The position numbers were made by a program, and so were the translations under genes. The notes beneath the pieces are model-generated. The model was not told where the DNA came from, made no database searches, and saw only the letters and a list, made by a program, of their open reading frames with translations. Shown here piece by piece: positions 1-7,464 of a stretch of 26,743 nt of DNA; position 1 is the stretch's first letter; the number at the start of each line of letters is the position of its first letter. This stretch comes from Candidatus Heimdallarchaeota archaeon (GTDB lineage Archaea > Asgardarchaeota > Heimdallarchaeia > Heimdallarchaeales > Kariarchaeaceae): positions 1-26,743 of the forward strand of contig JAAFKL010000272.1 in NCBI GenBank assembly GCA_021399405.1, read 5' to 3'.

Positions 1-249
1 ATTAAATTTTCAAACATAAAAGGGGCAAATATTATTGCTTTTGCAACGGATGGAATGGATGGTTCCTCACCTCAGTCATGTTATTATATTAACGACAACA
101 CTTATGGGGCATTACTAGACATATATGAGCTTGATTTAGATTCACAGCAGTATAACATGGGTGAGTTATTTCAAAAAATTAATTACAGTTTCAAAACCAA
201 GTCAACAAATATTAACTATGCAGATATCATTTTGCTTATCAAAAAATGA
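1..249 (+). CDS. Glycerate 2-kinase, MOFRL/GckA family, C-terminal fragment (5' end outside window)
   Basis: The frame is open from base 1 to the TGA at 247-249, so only the last 82 residues of a longer protein are present. They match the MOFRL-type glycerate kinase C-terminal domain. The motif ATDGMDGSS corresponds to the family's TDGxDGxT/S loop, and TKSTNINYADIILLI near the end corresponds to the conserved TGPTGTNVxD(L/I) block. The family phosphorylates D-glycerate to 2-phosphoglycerate with ATP and feeds lower glycolysis; in archaea this links to non-phosphorylated sugar breakdown. The catalytic N-terminal domain is not visible, so activity cannot be judged. The stop codon abuts the stop codon of the convergent cinA-like gene with no base between them. 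An internal ATG at 55 is not the real start, because homology continues upstream of it. Confidence 0.8.
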   Translation: MKFSNIKGANIIAFATDGMDGSSPQSCYYINDNTYGALLDIYELDLDSQQYNMGELFQKINYSFKTKSTNINYADIILLIKK

Positions 250-1068
250 TTATTCAGGTTCAAAGCCTTCACTAAAAATCGATTCAATATTTGATAATTC
301 AACTTTAAACGCTTTTTTGAGCTCATTATACCACATTTGACAAGCATCTTTTACAATTTTTTCTTCATCTCCAATTTTATATGTGTGCAGAGCCAGCCAA
401 TAACCAGTTTCGTCGTTTTTGGGATGAGATTTGAATCCAATTTCAGGATACTTTGCTCTTACGTTTTCAGTTATGTCAATGATTCTAGACTCACCTACAC
501 CCCTAAGATTAAATCCATATTCAATCATTCTATCATCTGAATTAAACTGATTACTGATTCTTGGAATTATTTCTTCATTGAGTATCGCATTCATTTCTCT
601 TGGTACACCAGGTAATGAATAAATGAAGATATCTTCTTTTTTAGTTTCAACACCCGGCGCTGCACCTTGGGAATTTGGGAGTGCAATACTTCCCACTGGT
701 AACATAGCCATTTTTTCCATCGATCTAGAAAAATTTTCTTCTGAAAGATTATACCTCAATTTCATCATTTTTACAGCAGCAGCATTAAGCTCTAAATCCA
801 TTGAGAATGCTTTACTAATTATTTCTAATTGGATATCATCATGAGTTGGCCCCAATCCTCCGGTAATTAATATTATATTTGGATTTCTTTGTACAATTTC
901 TTGGAGTACTTCAACAGCTTGTTTCAAATCGTCTCGTACAGTAGTTTCTCTCAGAACTTTGATACCTATTTTTGTTAATGCTAGAGCCATTTCAGTCGCA
1001 TTTTTGTTAATAGTTCTACCAATTAGTAATTCATTTCCAAGACAAAGAATTTCGGCTGTAAATTCCAT
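250..1068 (-). CDS. CinA-like molybdopterin-binding-domain protein (COG1058)
   Basis: This 272-residue protein has the MoaB/Mog-like (MoCF) fold of the CinA N-terminal half. Supporting motifs are GNELLIGRTINKN at residues 11-23, TGGLGPTHDD at 69-78 and SLPGVPREM around 150-160. Bacterial CinA adds a C-terminal NMN amidohydrolase domain and reaches about 410 residues. This protein stops after the first domain, as archaeal members often do. In CinA the N-terminal domain is tied to ADP-ribose pyrophosphatase and NAD-salvage reactions; the role of stand-alone archaeal forms is not well defined. The ATG at 1066-1068 lies 27 nt downstream of a TATA-like element on the minus strand (1091-1098), which fits a leaderless transcript. 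The gene is divergent from the GPN GTPase gene and shares its 87-bp intergenic region. Confidence 0.85.
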   Translation of the reverse strand: MEFTAEILCLGNELLIGRTINKNATEMALALTKIGIKVLRETTVRDDLKQAVEVLQEIVQRNPNIILITGGLGPTHDDIQLEIISKAFSMDLELNAAAVKMMKLRYNLSEENFSRSMEKMAMLPVGSIALPNSQGAAPGVETKKEDIFIYSLPGVPREMNAILNEEIIPRISNQFNSDDRMIEYGFNLRGVGESRIIDITENVRAKYPEIGFKSHPKNDETGYWLALHTYKIGDEEKIVKDACQMWYNELKKAFKVELSNIESIFSEGFEPE

Positions 1069-1090
1069 TAATCTTCAATCTCGAAAAATA

Positions 1091-1100
1091 CTTATATGTT
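1091..1100. promoter_or_regulatory. TATA-like element in the divergent cinA/GPN intergenic region
   Basis: The sequence cttatatgtt reads as acatataag on the minus strand, centred 27 nt upstream of the cinA-like ATG at 1068. That is the normal archaeal TATA-to-start distance for a leaderless message. On the plus strand it lies about 60 nt ahead of the GPN GTPase ATG, and that gene has a closer, weaker candidate (tacatatc, about 1129-1136). The call rests on spacing and AT composition alone. Confidence 0.45.
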
Positions 1101-1155
1101 ATTAGATCACCGATTAGGATAACAGAGTACATATCAAAAATCACTTAAATTAACT

Positions 1156-1932
1156 ATGAAAAAATATATTGTGAATATAGGATATATATTAGGACCTGCA
1201 GGATCTGGAAAATCTCAACTCACCAGATCTCTTTATGATTGGATGAATTCTTTGGAATATAATGTAATAACAATGAATTTAGATCCTGGTGTTGTGCGTT
1301 TACCTTATTCACCAGATATTGATGTTCGACAATATGTTGATTACAATGATATTGTGGATCGATATGAATTGGGACCAAACGGTGGTCTAGTAGTTGCAAT
1401 GGATCAAGTTGCACTGAAAATGGATACAATTCTAGACGAACTTCATGATTTTGGTGCTGATTATGTTTTGATTGATTTCCCAGGTCAAATTGAAACAATA
1501 GCTTTCCGAAGTAGTGGTACAGTAATTATCAATGAATTATCTCATGATAATAGTTCAGCGGGTATGTTCTTGATTGATCCCACCTTAGCTGCGACAGCAA
1601 CAAGTTTTGTTTCAGTTCTATTATTTGGGATTTCTGTAACCTATCGTCTCCAAATCCCTATGAATTACCTAATAACAAAATTAGATATAATTAACCAAAA
1701 TAGATTAGACAGAATCCACGAATGGGCAGATAATCCAGAGTTTCTACATGAAGATTTGAGAAACGAGGATTTTATTCTTAGTTCAGAAGTTTCGAGACAA
1801 ATTGCAAACATTATTATTAATCTTGAAGAGCTTGGTGAATTTCCTGCAGTGTCATGTGAAACAAATGAAAACGTGGATCTTGTTTTTGGAGCTCTTCAAA
1901 GAAATTGGAATTCAGAGGATGTATTGCAATAA
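1156..1932 (+). CDS. GPN-loop GTPase (XAB1/GPN family)
   Basis: This 258-residue P-loop GTPase has the family's defining features. The Walker A/G1 is GPAGSGKS at residues 13-20, the Gly-Pro-Asn insertion is GPN at 73-75 (in ELGPNGGL), G3 is DFPGQ at 107-111, and G4 is TKLD at 174-177. GPN proteins are dimeric GTPases. In eukaryotes GPN1-3 help assemble and import RNA polymerase II; archaea usually carry one homologue with no settled role. Length and motif spacing are normal and the protein looks intact. The ATG at 1156 places the P-loop close to the N-terminus, as expected. No clear Shine-Dalgarno site precedes it. The next gene on the same strand (a Roadblock protein) begins about 200 bp later, so the two may be transcribed separately. 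Confidence 0.93.
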   Translation: MKKYIVNIGYILGPAGSGKSQLTRSLYDWMNSLEYNVITMNLDPGVVRLPYSPDIDVRQYVDYNDIVDRYELGPNGGLVVAMDQVALKMDTILDELHDFGADYVLIDFPGQIETIAFRSSGTVIINELSHDNSSAGMFLIDPTLAATATSFVSVLLFGISVTYRLQIPMNYLITKLDIINQNRLDRIHEWADNPEFLHEDLRNEDFILSSEVSRQIANIIINLEELGEFPAVSCETNENVDLVFGALQRNWNSEDVLQ

Positions 1933-2135
1933 TTTCCTATTGATGAATATAGTCGCGCTCAACAACTCCTACTAGTGATGAAGTCATAGGTTAAAGAGTT
2001 ACTAGATAACCAATTTAAGGGAATTATTTGTTCTATCAAACATCGTTTTACAGAAATCTTTTGAAGGATAATGTATTAATTAAATTGAGGCGACTTAATA
2101 TTTTCGATTTTAATTTTTCAGAACGTACTAAAGAT

Positions 2136-2486
2136 ATGTCTTCGATCCTAGATGAAATTGATTCGAATGTGAAGGAAATTCAAGCAGCAGCTGTTGTAAG
2201 TGTAGAGGGCTTACCTATTGCTTCAAAATTACCTGAGCAGTATGAAGATACAATCGTCGCCGCAATGACCGCTGCAATGTTATCTTTAGGCGATAAAATT
2301 GCTTCTAATTTGGATAAAGGAACATTGGAAAAAATAATGATCGAAGGGGCCAATGGAGTTGTCGTGTCAATGGCAGCAGGTCCAAATGCTGTTTTAACAG
2401 TTTCAGCCGAAAAGAACGCACCTTTAGGCCTACTTTTTATGGAAATGGCTAATGGTGCAAAGAAAATTTCTGAGCTATTAGTTTAA
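2136..2486 (+). CDS. Roadblock/LC7 domain protein (first copy)
   Basis: The 116-residue product is a single Roadblock/LC7 domain. A short N-terminal helix (SSILDEIDSNVKEI) is followed by a strand and the typical glycine turn (AAAVVSVEGLPIAS), a long helix (TIVAAMTAAMLSLGDKIA), then VVVSMAAGPNAVLTVSAE and a C-terminal helix. Roadblock proteins form homo- or heterodimers that bind small GTPases; bacterial MglB, the activator of MglA, is an example. I chose the ATG at 2136 because it gives the normal domain length. The frame is open back to a TTG at 2028, which would add 36 residues not typical of the family. It lies between a GPN GTPase gene and a cis-prenyltransferase gene. An MglA-like GTPase is encoded 1.8 kb downstream on the other strand, a plausible but unproven partner. 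Confidence 0.9.
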   Translation: MSSILDEIDSNVKEIQAAAVVSVEGLPIASKLPEQYEDTIVAAMTAAMLSLGDKIASNLDKGTLEKIMIEGANGVVVSMAAGPNAVLTVSAEKNAPLGLLFMEMANGAKKISELLV

Positions 2487-2548
2487 TCAATTTAGTATTA
2501 ATTAAGAGCGATTCCTCAATATTTAATTATCCATATTTGCTTACTTCA

Positions 2549-2574
2549 TATAGGGATTTGTAGTCCTTATATGG
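2549..2574 (+). promoter_or_regulatory. Predicted TATA box inside an inverted repeat, cis-prenyltransferase promoter
   Basis: A TATA-like run (cttatatgg, 2566-2574) is centred about 29 nt upstream of the ATG at 2599, which favours that codon as a leaderless start over the TTG at 2584. The element overlaps an imperfect inverted repeat: TATAGGGA at 2549-2556 and TCCTTATA at 2564-2571, with 7 of 8 positions complementary and the last one a G-T pair, separated by 7 bases. A dyad covering a TATA box could be a regulator site, but no regulator is identified. Confidence 0.45.
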
Positions 2575-2598
2575 TGTTTTAATTTGGCTTTTCGACGG

Positions 2599-3360
2599 AT
2601 GTTTCTAGGTCCATTATACAGAGTATATGAAAACATTCTCAGAAAACAGTTAAATGACAAAGAAGCACCTCAACATATTGGGATAATCCTAGATGGGAAT
2701 AGACGAGCCGCAAAGACTCTTAATATTCCTATGACCATGGGTTACGAAATTGGTTCCAATAAATTGGAAAAAGTGTTGGAATGGATGTGGGATCTAGGCG
2801 TAAAAGTTGTCTCTGTATGGATATTCTCAACAGAAAATTTTGAACGTGATTTAGACCAAGTAAGCACTATCATGAAAATGGCTGAAGAAAAAACTATGAA
2901 AATCCGAGATGACAAAAAAATTCATGAAAGAGGTGTCCAAGTTCGGTACTCAGGAGATCTTACGAGGCTGCCCGATAGTTTACGAAATCAAATAGATATT
3001 ACAGAAGAAGTGACTGAAAATTATGATAATCATATTCTCAACGTATGTCTCGCTTATGGTGGAAGAGCAGAAATTACTTCTGCAATGAAGAAAATTGCCA
3101 ACCTAGTAGAAAATGGTAAGCTTGCAATAGATCAGATTGATGAAGAATTAATAACTGAACATTTATACACAAATGGATTACCAGATCCTGATCTAATAAT
3201 TAGAACATCAGGATCTGCTCGATTATCTGGTTTTTTGATGTGGCAGTCAACCTACAGCGAACTTTATTTTACCGATGTATTATGGCCACATTTCAGAAAA
3301 ATCGATCTTTTAAGAGCAATACGGGATTATCAAGGACGGAAACGTAATTTTGGAAAATGA
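2599..3360 (+). CDS. uppS: Cis-prenyltransferase (undecaprenyl/polyprenyl diphosphate synthase family)
   Basis: The enzyme condenses isopentenyl diphosphate units in cis onto an allylic primer to make the long polyprenyl (dolichyl-type) lipid that carries sugars across the membrane. Family motifs run in order: HIGIILDGNRR near the N-terminus with the catalytic Asp; VSVWIFSTENFER; YSGDLTRLP; NVCLAYGGRAEI; then PDPDLIIRTSGSARLSGF and WQSTYSELYF with the metal-binding Glu. Two conserved positions differ. The usual GHxxG reads GYEIG, and the usual RTxGE reads RTSGS, so a His and a Glu are replaced by Tyr and Ser. The rest is intact and the length of 253 residues is normal. I prefer the ATG at 2599 over the TTG at 2584 (five residues longer) because a TATA element lies about 29 nt upstream. 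The TTG remains possible. Confidence 0.93.
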   Translation: MFLGPLYRVYENILRKQLNDKEAPQHIGIILDGNRRAAKTLNIPMTMGYEIGSNKLEKVLEWMWDLGVKVVSVWIFSTENFERDLDQVSTIMKMAEEKTMKIRDDKKIHERGVQVRYSGDLTRLPDSLRNQIDITEEVTENYDNHILNVCLAYGGRAEITSAMKKIANLVENGKLAIDQIDEELITEHLYTNGLPDPDLIIRTSGSARLSGFLMWQSTYSELYFTDVLWPHFRKIDLLRAIRDYQGRKRNFGK

Positions 3361-3467
3361 TAAATTCTCTTGTTAGAGCTTAATTTTCTATTTCAAGGTA
3401 ACATATTGAATGAATCAACGATAAAGTATAAAGAGGAATCATCATATTCTAAATATGGAGATCTAAC

Positions 3468-4277
3468 TTGGTTGAAAAATTCCTTGTCGAATTGTTTAGA
3501 CGAACCCAGAAGCAAAAAATTGCAATAATTGTGGACGGGAGAATTGTTTCAGATTCTCTAATTGTATCGTTACCTAATTTAGTTGAAAAGCTGAGAGAAA
3601 TTGGAGATATAAAAATTGCAGAAGTAATTTATGAAACTAAAATTCCAGAAAAAGATTATGAGTTCTTAACTCAAATAGGTTTCACAAATAAGGTAGTTCC
3701 GAGTAATTTAGATCTCAATCTACTCTCGCAAACTTACGATTTGATTCTATCAGATGATTCGATAGACACTTTAGTACTTGGTACTGACAATGATAATCTA
3801 CTCCCATTAGTTACTGAATTGAGAAAGAATGTTACAATATTTGCTTTAACAAGCAAAGTTGTTTCTAAAGCATTTGAAGAATCTTTTGATGGGATTATCG
3901 AGATTTCCAAAATCGATGATTTTCATTTTACTACAAGTGATATTTCAGAGGTTGAATCAATTATTGGTACAAATGGCGATTATTTAACATCTGAATCATC
4001 AAGTCGGTGGGTCGCTGGAGAAGATGATGCAAATATTAGTCCGATTTCAGATGATCTTGAAGAACAATCAGATTTGGAAGAAGAACTAAAAATTCAAGAT
4101 CATAGTAAAAATGGGATGAAATCTCATACAACAAAAATCAAAAAACCTATTGAAAAAGAGAAAGATGCTATCACAAAGAAGAAAGCAAGCCCCAAGACGA
4201 CAAAGAAAACCGCCAAAAAAATTACAAAGAAGAAAGTACAGAAAAAAAGTACGAAAAAACCATCTAAGAAGAGTTAA
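3468..4277 (+). CDS. NYN-domain protein (TIGR00288-like) with acidic linker and lysine-rich tail
   Basis: Residues about 15-150 form a NYN/PIN-like fold. KIAIIVDG (17-24) matches the first strand and catalytic Asp. LGTDNDNLLPLV (104-115) matches the TRDADFLP motif of TIGR00288 proteins. The usual DGPN/DGxN asparagine is missing, since the sequence reads DGRIV, so nuclease activity is uncertain. Residues about 160-205 are acidic and Ser-rich. The last 55 or so are dominated by Lys and Thr in KKxxKK repeats, resembling histone H1-like or ribosome-binding tails that contact nucleic acid. The start is a TTG at 3468, the only plausible in-frame initiator; a TATA-like element (3425-3433) lies about 39 nt upstream. 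The gene ends 9 bp from the convergent GTPase gene. NYN proteins are usually RNases; this one may bind RNA or DNA rather than cut it. Confidence 0.75.
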   Translation: MVEKFLVELFRRTQKQKIAIIVDGRIVSDSLIVSLPNLVEKLREIGDIKIAEVIYETKIPEKDYEFLTQIGFTNKVVPSNLDLNLLSQTYDLILSDDSIDTLVLGTDNDNLLPLVTELRKNVTIFALTSKVVSKAFEESFDGIIEISKIDDFHFTTSDISEVESIIGTNGDYLTSESSSRWVAGEDDANISPISDDLEEQSDLEEELKIQDHSKNGMKSHTTKIKKPIEKEKDAITKKKASPKTTKKTAKKITKKKVQKKSTKKPSKKS

Positions 4278-4286
4278 TTCTTCAAA

Positions 4287-4871
4287 TTATCTTGCTTCTA
4301 CTTTATCAGTTTTATAAACTTGTTTCATAATGATTTCACGTGAAACTGCTTGGAAAGCCTGTTTTATCCCAATTCCTTTTGTAGCAATTGTGTTTATAGC
4401 TAAAATATCATTGTTAAATCCCAAATCCTTCAACATATCCTCTCTGGTCATTACCTCTGTTATGTCACGTTTATTTAAGACAATTACTAAAGGAATATCT
4501 CCTCCAATTTTTTCACCCAGAAATTCTCGTAATTCAACTGCTGCTTCAATATTATCTGCTTTCATTTCAGGTCTCGAATCAGCAATGTATAACAAACCAT
4601 CCACACCACGCAGAATCATTTTTCTCTGATTTTTATGTCGTCGTTGTCCTGCAACAGTATAAACATCGAATAATACTGTATTTGTGGCAGAAAAGGGGCT
4701 GAAATCAAAATAAACAGTCCGTCCTGACGGATCTGCAATTGAGGTGAGTCCTCCCTTCATTAATCCATCTACACTATCATGTAGGTATTTCAGGGCCGTT
4801 GTTTTACCAGCTAATGACGGTCCAACAAAGACAATCTTAAAGTGGATTTTTCCTTTTGCGTCTTTACGCAT
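4287..4871 (-). CDS. MglA-like small Ras-superfamily GTPase (first copy)
   Basis: This 194-residue protein has a complete G domain. G1 is GPSLAGKTT (17-25), switch I is DPSGRTVYFDF (47-57), G3 is TVAGQ (72-76), G4 is NKRD (133-136) and G5 is around TIATKG. The switch I Arg-Thr followed by a hydrophobic FDF, the GPSLAGKTT P-loop and the NKRD motif are hallmarks of the MglA group. In bacteria MglA is a polarity switch paired with the Roadblock protein MglB. By alignment R51 and Q76 correspond to the MglA catalytic Arg and Gln. A Shine-Dalgarno-like aaggtgac (4876-4883) sits 4 nt before the ATG. The gene is convergent with the NYN gene and has a Roadblock gene on each side within about 3 kb. Which partner it uses cannot be told from sequence. 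Confidence 0.9.
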   Translation of the reverse strand: MRKDAKGKIHFKIVFVGPSLAGKTTALKYLHDSVDGLMKGGLTSIADPSGRTVYFDFSPFSATNTVLFDVYTVAGQRRHKNQRKMILRGVDGLLYIADSRPEMKADNIEAAVELREFLGEKIGGDIPLVIVLNKRDITEVMTREDMLKDLGFNNDILAINTIATKGIGIKQAFQAVSREIIMKQVYKTDKVEAR

Positions 4872-4903
4872 TTATGTCACCTTAAAATAAAAAATTACTT
4901 TTC

Positions 4904-4922
4904 GAGAAATAAAGCATTTCTC
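4904..4922. promoter_or_regulatory. Perfect 7-bp inverted repeat upstream of the first GTPase gene
   Basis: GAGAAAT (4904-4910) and ATTTCTC (4916-4922) are exact reverse complements around a 5-base centre. The element begins 33 bp upstream of the GTPase start codon. On the minus strand the centre contains ctttattt, a possible TATA element about 42 nt from the ATG, leaving a short leader with the Shine-Dalgarno site. It could be an operator or a transcript hairpin. Chance occurrence in AT-rich DNA cannot be excluded. Confidence 0.35.
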
Positions 4923-5086
4923 TATAATATGAATGTTACTAACTCATTTTAATGCACTTCGGTTTAGTTGAAGATTAAATTGAAGTAATAAACTAGGAAT
5001 GCACAGATTATTCGGAAGAGGATTTAGAAAGATTAAATTTACACTTGATTTTATAGAAAAATCATTAATAACTGACAAATTATAAG

Positions 5087-5839
5087 TTAACTGTAAACGT
5101 TGAACGAGATGATTTCTGCAAAATTAAATGAATCTAACAACTTTTCAGAAGCATCAGATTTTTTCACCATTGTGATTATATCTCTGTCTTTGTTGAAGGC
5201 TAGTATAGACTGTAATAATCCCTTTGCATGTCCTTGATGTCTAACTTTTTCACGAGTTGATAATAAATCAAGAAATATTACTTTTTCCATATCTTCTAAT
5301 TCTGATGTGAGTGCCGCTGAAAGAACAGAACCATCATTATCTAGTGTCCATATAACTCCATCAAAAAGATGTAAATGTCCTCCTATTAATCTTTGAAACT
5401 CTTCTCTTCTTGATTCAGGAATATTTTCTATCTCCGCTATAACATTCATACTGTCTTGAATGTTCATATCTTTGCTTAGAGTTCTATAAGATTGGAATTT
5501 TACACCTGTGTTGGTTAAAAGTGGAGATGATATTTTCTTGTATAGTCTGAAGAAAATACCTAATTCAAATTGTTTCTTTATATGTGGGAATAATGCACCT
5601 AGCTTAGAGGATATTGCAATTTTCCTATCAGGATCTTGTTTTTGCCAATTAGAAATTTCATCTAATTGATTATTTGGTTGTGTCGTAATCAATGCGAAAT
5701 TTGTTAGATAATGATCTGAATTTTCCCATTCAAAATAGAAGCCCCATTTTTCTTTCTGAAATGATATTTTTGGAAATGCTTCTGCAAATGATTGTTTTTG
5801 ATTTTCGATGTATCTTAGTACATCTATTTCTAGATCCAC
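5087..5839 (-). CDS. GNAT-like N-acetyltransferase domain protein
   Basis: The last 60 residues of this 250-residue protein look like the core of a GNAT acetyltransferase. A strand (KVIFLDLLS) is followed by TREKVRHQGHAKGLLQSIL at about 195-213, matching the acetyl-CoA-binding motif A pattern (R/Q-x-x-G-x-G/A). Then come a strand (DIITMVKKSD) and a helix with FNF near the end, as in motif B. The N-terminal 130 residues show no motif I recognise and may be a degenerate GNAT half, since tandem GNAT proteins are common. The acetylated substrate cannot be inferred. The start is a GTG at 5837-5839; no convincing Shine-Dalgarno or TATA box is seen. It is divergent from the coiled-coil gene at 6021, with a 181-bp AT-rich gap. 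Confidence 0.6.
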   Translation of the reverse strand: MDLEIDVLRYIENQKQSFAEAFPKISFQKEKWGFYFEWENSDHYLTNFALITTQPNNQLDEISNWQKQDPDRKIAISSKLGALFPHIKKQFELGIFFRLYKKISSPLLTNTGVKFQSYRTLSKDMNIQDSMNVIAEIENIPESRREEFQRLIGGHLHLFDGVIWTLDNDGSVLSAALTSELEDMEKVIFLDLLSTREKVRHQGHAKGLLQSILAFNKDRDIITMVKKSDASEKLLDSFNFAEIISFNVYS

Positions 5840-5985
5840 ATATGAGTAGAAAAGAGCTGCTAAAAAAAATCTCTTACCTATGGAAGACTGTTAGTCAAGC
5901 TATCATTTTTTTCTTAATAAATTTTCAATTAATAAGATCAAACTAGAAGATATTGACTCTTATTCAGTGAAGATTGTATATATTT

Positions 5986-5995
5986 TTTAAATAAG
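5986..5995 (+). promoter_or_regulatory. Predicted TATA box for the 417-residue coiled-coil gene
   Basis: The run tttaaataag is centred about 31 nt before the TTG at 6021. It supports a leaderless transcript starting at that TTG, which otherwise has no Shine-Dalgarno sequence. A second AT-rich run (gtatatatt, 5976-5984) lies just upstream and could serve instead. Confidence 0.45.
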
Positions 5996-6020
5996 TCTCC
6001 TGAGTTGATTTGAAGTCATC

Positions 6021-7274
6021 TTGATTGAACTTGAAAACTTAGTTTCAGAATTAGAAAAATATAGTGATCTGAGTAAATCTAAGGCAGATCTAGAACTTGG
6101 TAAACTTAGATCTAAAGCAGAGAAAAGGATAAATGATACGACCAAGCGTTTAGATATTATACTTGATACTGTTATTCGGTTTAAGGAAGATGTAGAGATT
6201 GTTGATGCCAGTGCAATGGATAAATATTCCAACAAAATTTATGAAGAAGTAACTAGCACCGTAAAATCAATTAATCGGCCTACTAAGATCACACTTCGAA
6301 CATTGGAAAAATATTCAGAAGAAACAAGATCTTCGTTATTAAAACAAGATCAAACTCTAATTAAATATACTAAGCTATTAAAAGGTGCAAAATATGGTAA
6401 AAGGGTAAAATCATTGTCAAAAGCCCTTGTTAAGTACAATTCTGATTTGACAAAATTAGAACGATTTATCACCAGTGAATATACGCCATCAGCGGGAATT
6501 GAGAATATTGCATTAATTATTGATGATGTATTTGATTACTTCAAAAGACTAGATGTAGTTCATAATTTAATCTTGGAAAAAGAAGAAGATATAATTGCTA
6601 AAGATCTAGAAATTGAAGATATTAAAGTGGCACTAAATCAGATACAAAATCATCCAGTAAAAGTAGAATTGAAAAACGCAAAAGAGGCACTGTCAGCATT
6701 ACATAGGGAAACAGAATCTAGATTTCAAAATATAAGAAAAGCTTTTCGAAAATACGAAAATAATTTAAGCAAAATGAAAAACAAACCAGATACTACATTG
6801 CTCAAAGAGCTGTTGAAAGACATAACAATAACATTGGCGAATCAAGGGTCCCTTGGTGGAGTTTCGGCACTCTTACAAGCTGTTGCCGGTGAATTAGGTA
6901 ATGCATCATTAAAATTAAAAAGGGATAGACGAGAAGCTACAAAAGCTGATATTGATGCACTACTGGGTGGCGAATTGAATGAAATTTGGAATAATAGCAA
7001 AGCAAATTATCAAAATTGGCAAGTGTTAGAAAATAAACTAAAAGAAATGGAATTAGATATTGAGGAAACAAAGATAAGTACAAATCTAGAAGCTGCTAAG
7101 CGAGATAGGAATCGAATCATTGAGCGAGAAATGCGAGATTTCGAGAAAACAAAAGAATCCACAATTAAAACAATTGAAGATATTGCAGAAAAGATAAAAT
7201 CTACAATTGATCCTGAGGCTAATCTAGTGTCAGAGCTCGTTAATTTACCTGCTTGGACAATTCTTTTGGAATAA
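6021..7274 (+). CDS. Long helical coiled-coil protein of unknown function
   Basis: I do not recognise this family. The 417-residue protein is almost wholly helical and highly charged (Lys, Glu, Asp, Arg), with heptad-like patterns over residues about 1-115, 180-260 and 325-405. A less charged segment near 270-300 (TITLANQGSLGGVSALLQAVAGELGNASLKL) breaks the coil and could be a hinge or small domain. No signal peptide or membrane segment is present. The start is a TTG at 6021 with a TATA element at 5986-5995; the first in-frame ATG lies some 65 codons in and would remove conserved-looking coil. A Roadblock protein follows 190 bp downstream on the same strand. Structural roles (scaffold, filament, DNA-associated SMC-like arm) are possible, but none is shown. 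Confidence 0.7.
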   Translation: MIELENLVSELEKYSDLSKSKADLELGKLRSKAEKRINDTTKRLDIILDTVIRFKEDVEIVDASAMDKYSNKIYEEVTSTVKSINRPTKITLRTLEKYSEETRSSLLKQDQTLIKYTKLLKGAKYGKRVKSLSKALVKYNSDLTKLERFITSEYTPSAGIENIALIIDDVFDYFKRLDVVHNLILEKEEDIIAKDLEIEDIKVALNQIQNHPVKVELKNAKEALSALHRETESRFQNIRKAFRKYENNLSKMKNKPDTTLLKELLKDITITLANQGSLGGVSALLQAVAGELGNASLKLKRDRREATKADIDALLGGELNEIWNNSKANYQNWQVLENKLKEMELDIEETKISTNLEAAKRDRNRIIEREMRDFEKTKESTIKTIEDIAEKIKSTIDPEANLVSELVNLPAWTILLE

Positions 7275-7410
7275 TAAATCTTAGGGATCCAATAATTTAA
7301 CCCACAAATTCTATTAGAAAATTCATTAAATAAAAGCTGAGATTATCGTCTTTAACACCATGAAATACTAACGTTTAATTATCATGATGAGTCGCTAAAA
7401 TATAGAATAA

Positions 7411-7438
7411 CCTAAATTTTAGGAAGGGATTATAATAC
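7411..7438 (+). promoter_or_regulatory. 13-bp palindrome followed by TATA box, second Roadblock promoter
   Basis: CCTAAA (7411-7416) and TTTAGG (7418-7423) are perfect inverted arms around one T. Directly after comes attataatac (7429-7438), a TATA-like element centred about 31 nt before the TTG at 7465, which supports that start and a leaderless transcript. The palindrome occupies the position of the BRE or an upstream operator. Binding by a regulator is inference only. Confidence 0.45.
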
Positions 7439-7464
7439 TATCACGGACAAATTTTACACCGATT

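Noticed and set aside
1220..1498. 92-codon minus-strand ORF
   Set aside because: It is antisense to the GPN GTPase and its His/Gln-rich translation is a codon shadow.
1964..2000. Nested short inverted arms (AACTC/GAGTT, CCTA/TAGG, TGA/TCA) before the first Roadblock gene
   Set aside because: The arms are short with bulges and there is no tRNA or riboswitch pattern, so chance is likely.
4330..4629. 99-codon plus-strand ORF
   Set aside because: It overlaps the first GTPase gene on the other strand, which has all G motifs.
7384..7390. ATGATGA, a possible box C of a C/D RNA
   Set aside because: No box D (CTGA) follows at a suitable distance, and no guide structure is seen. A similar GTGATGA at 1976-1982 fails the same test.
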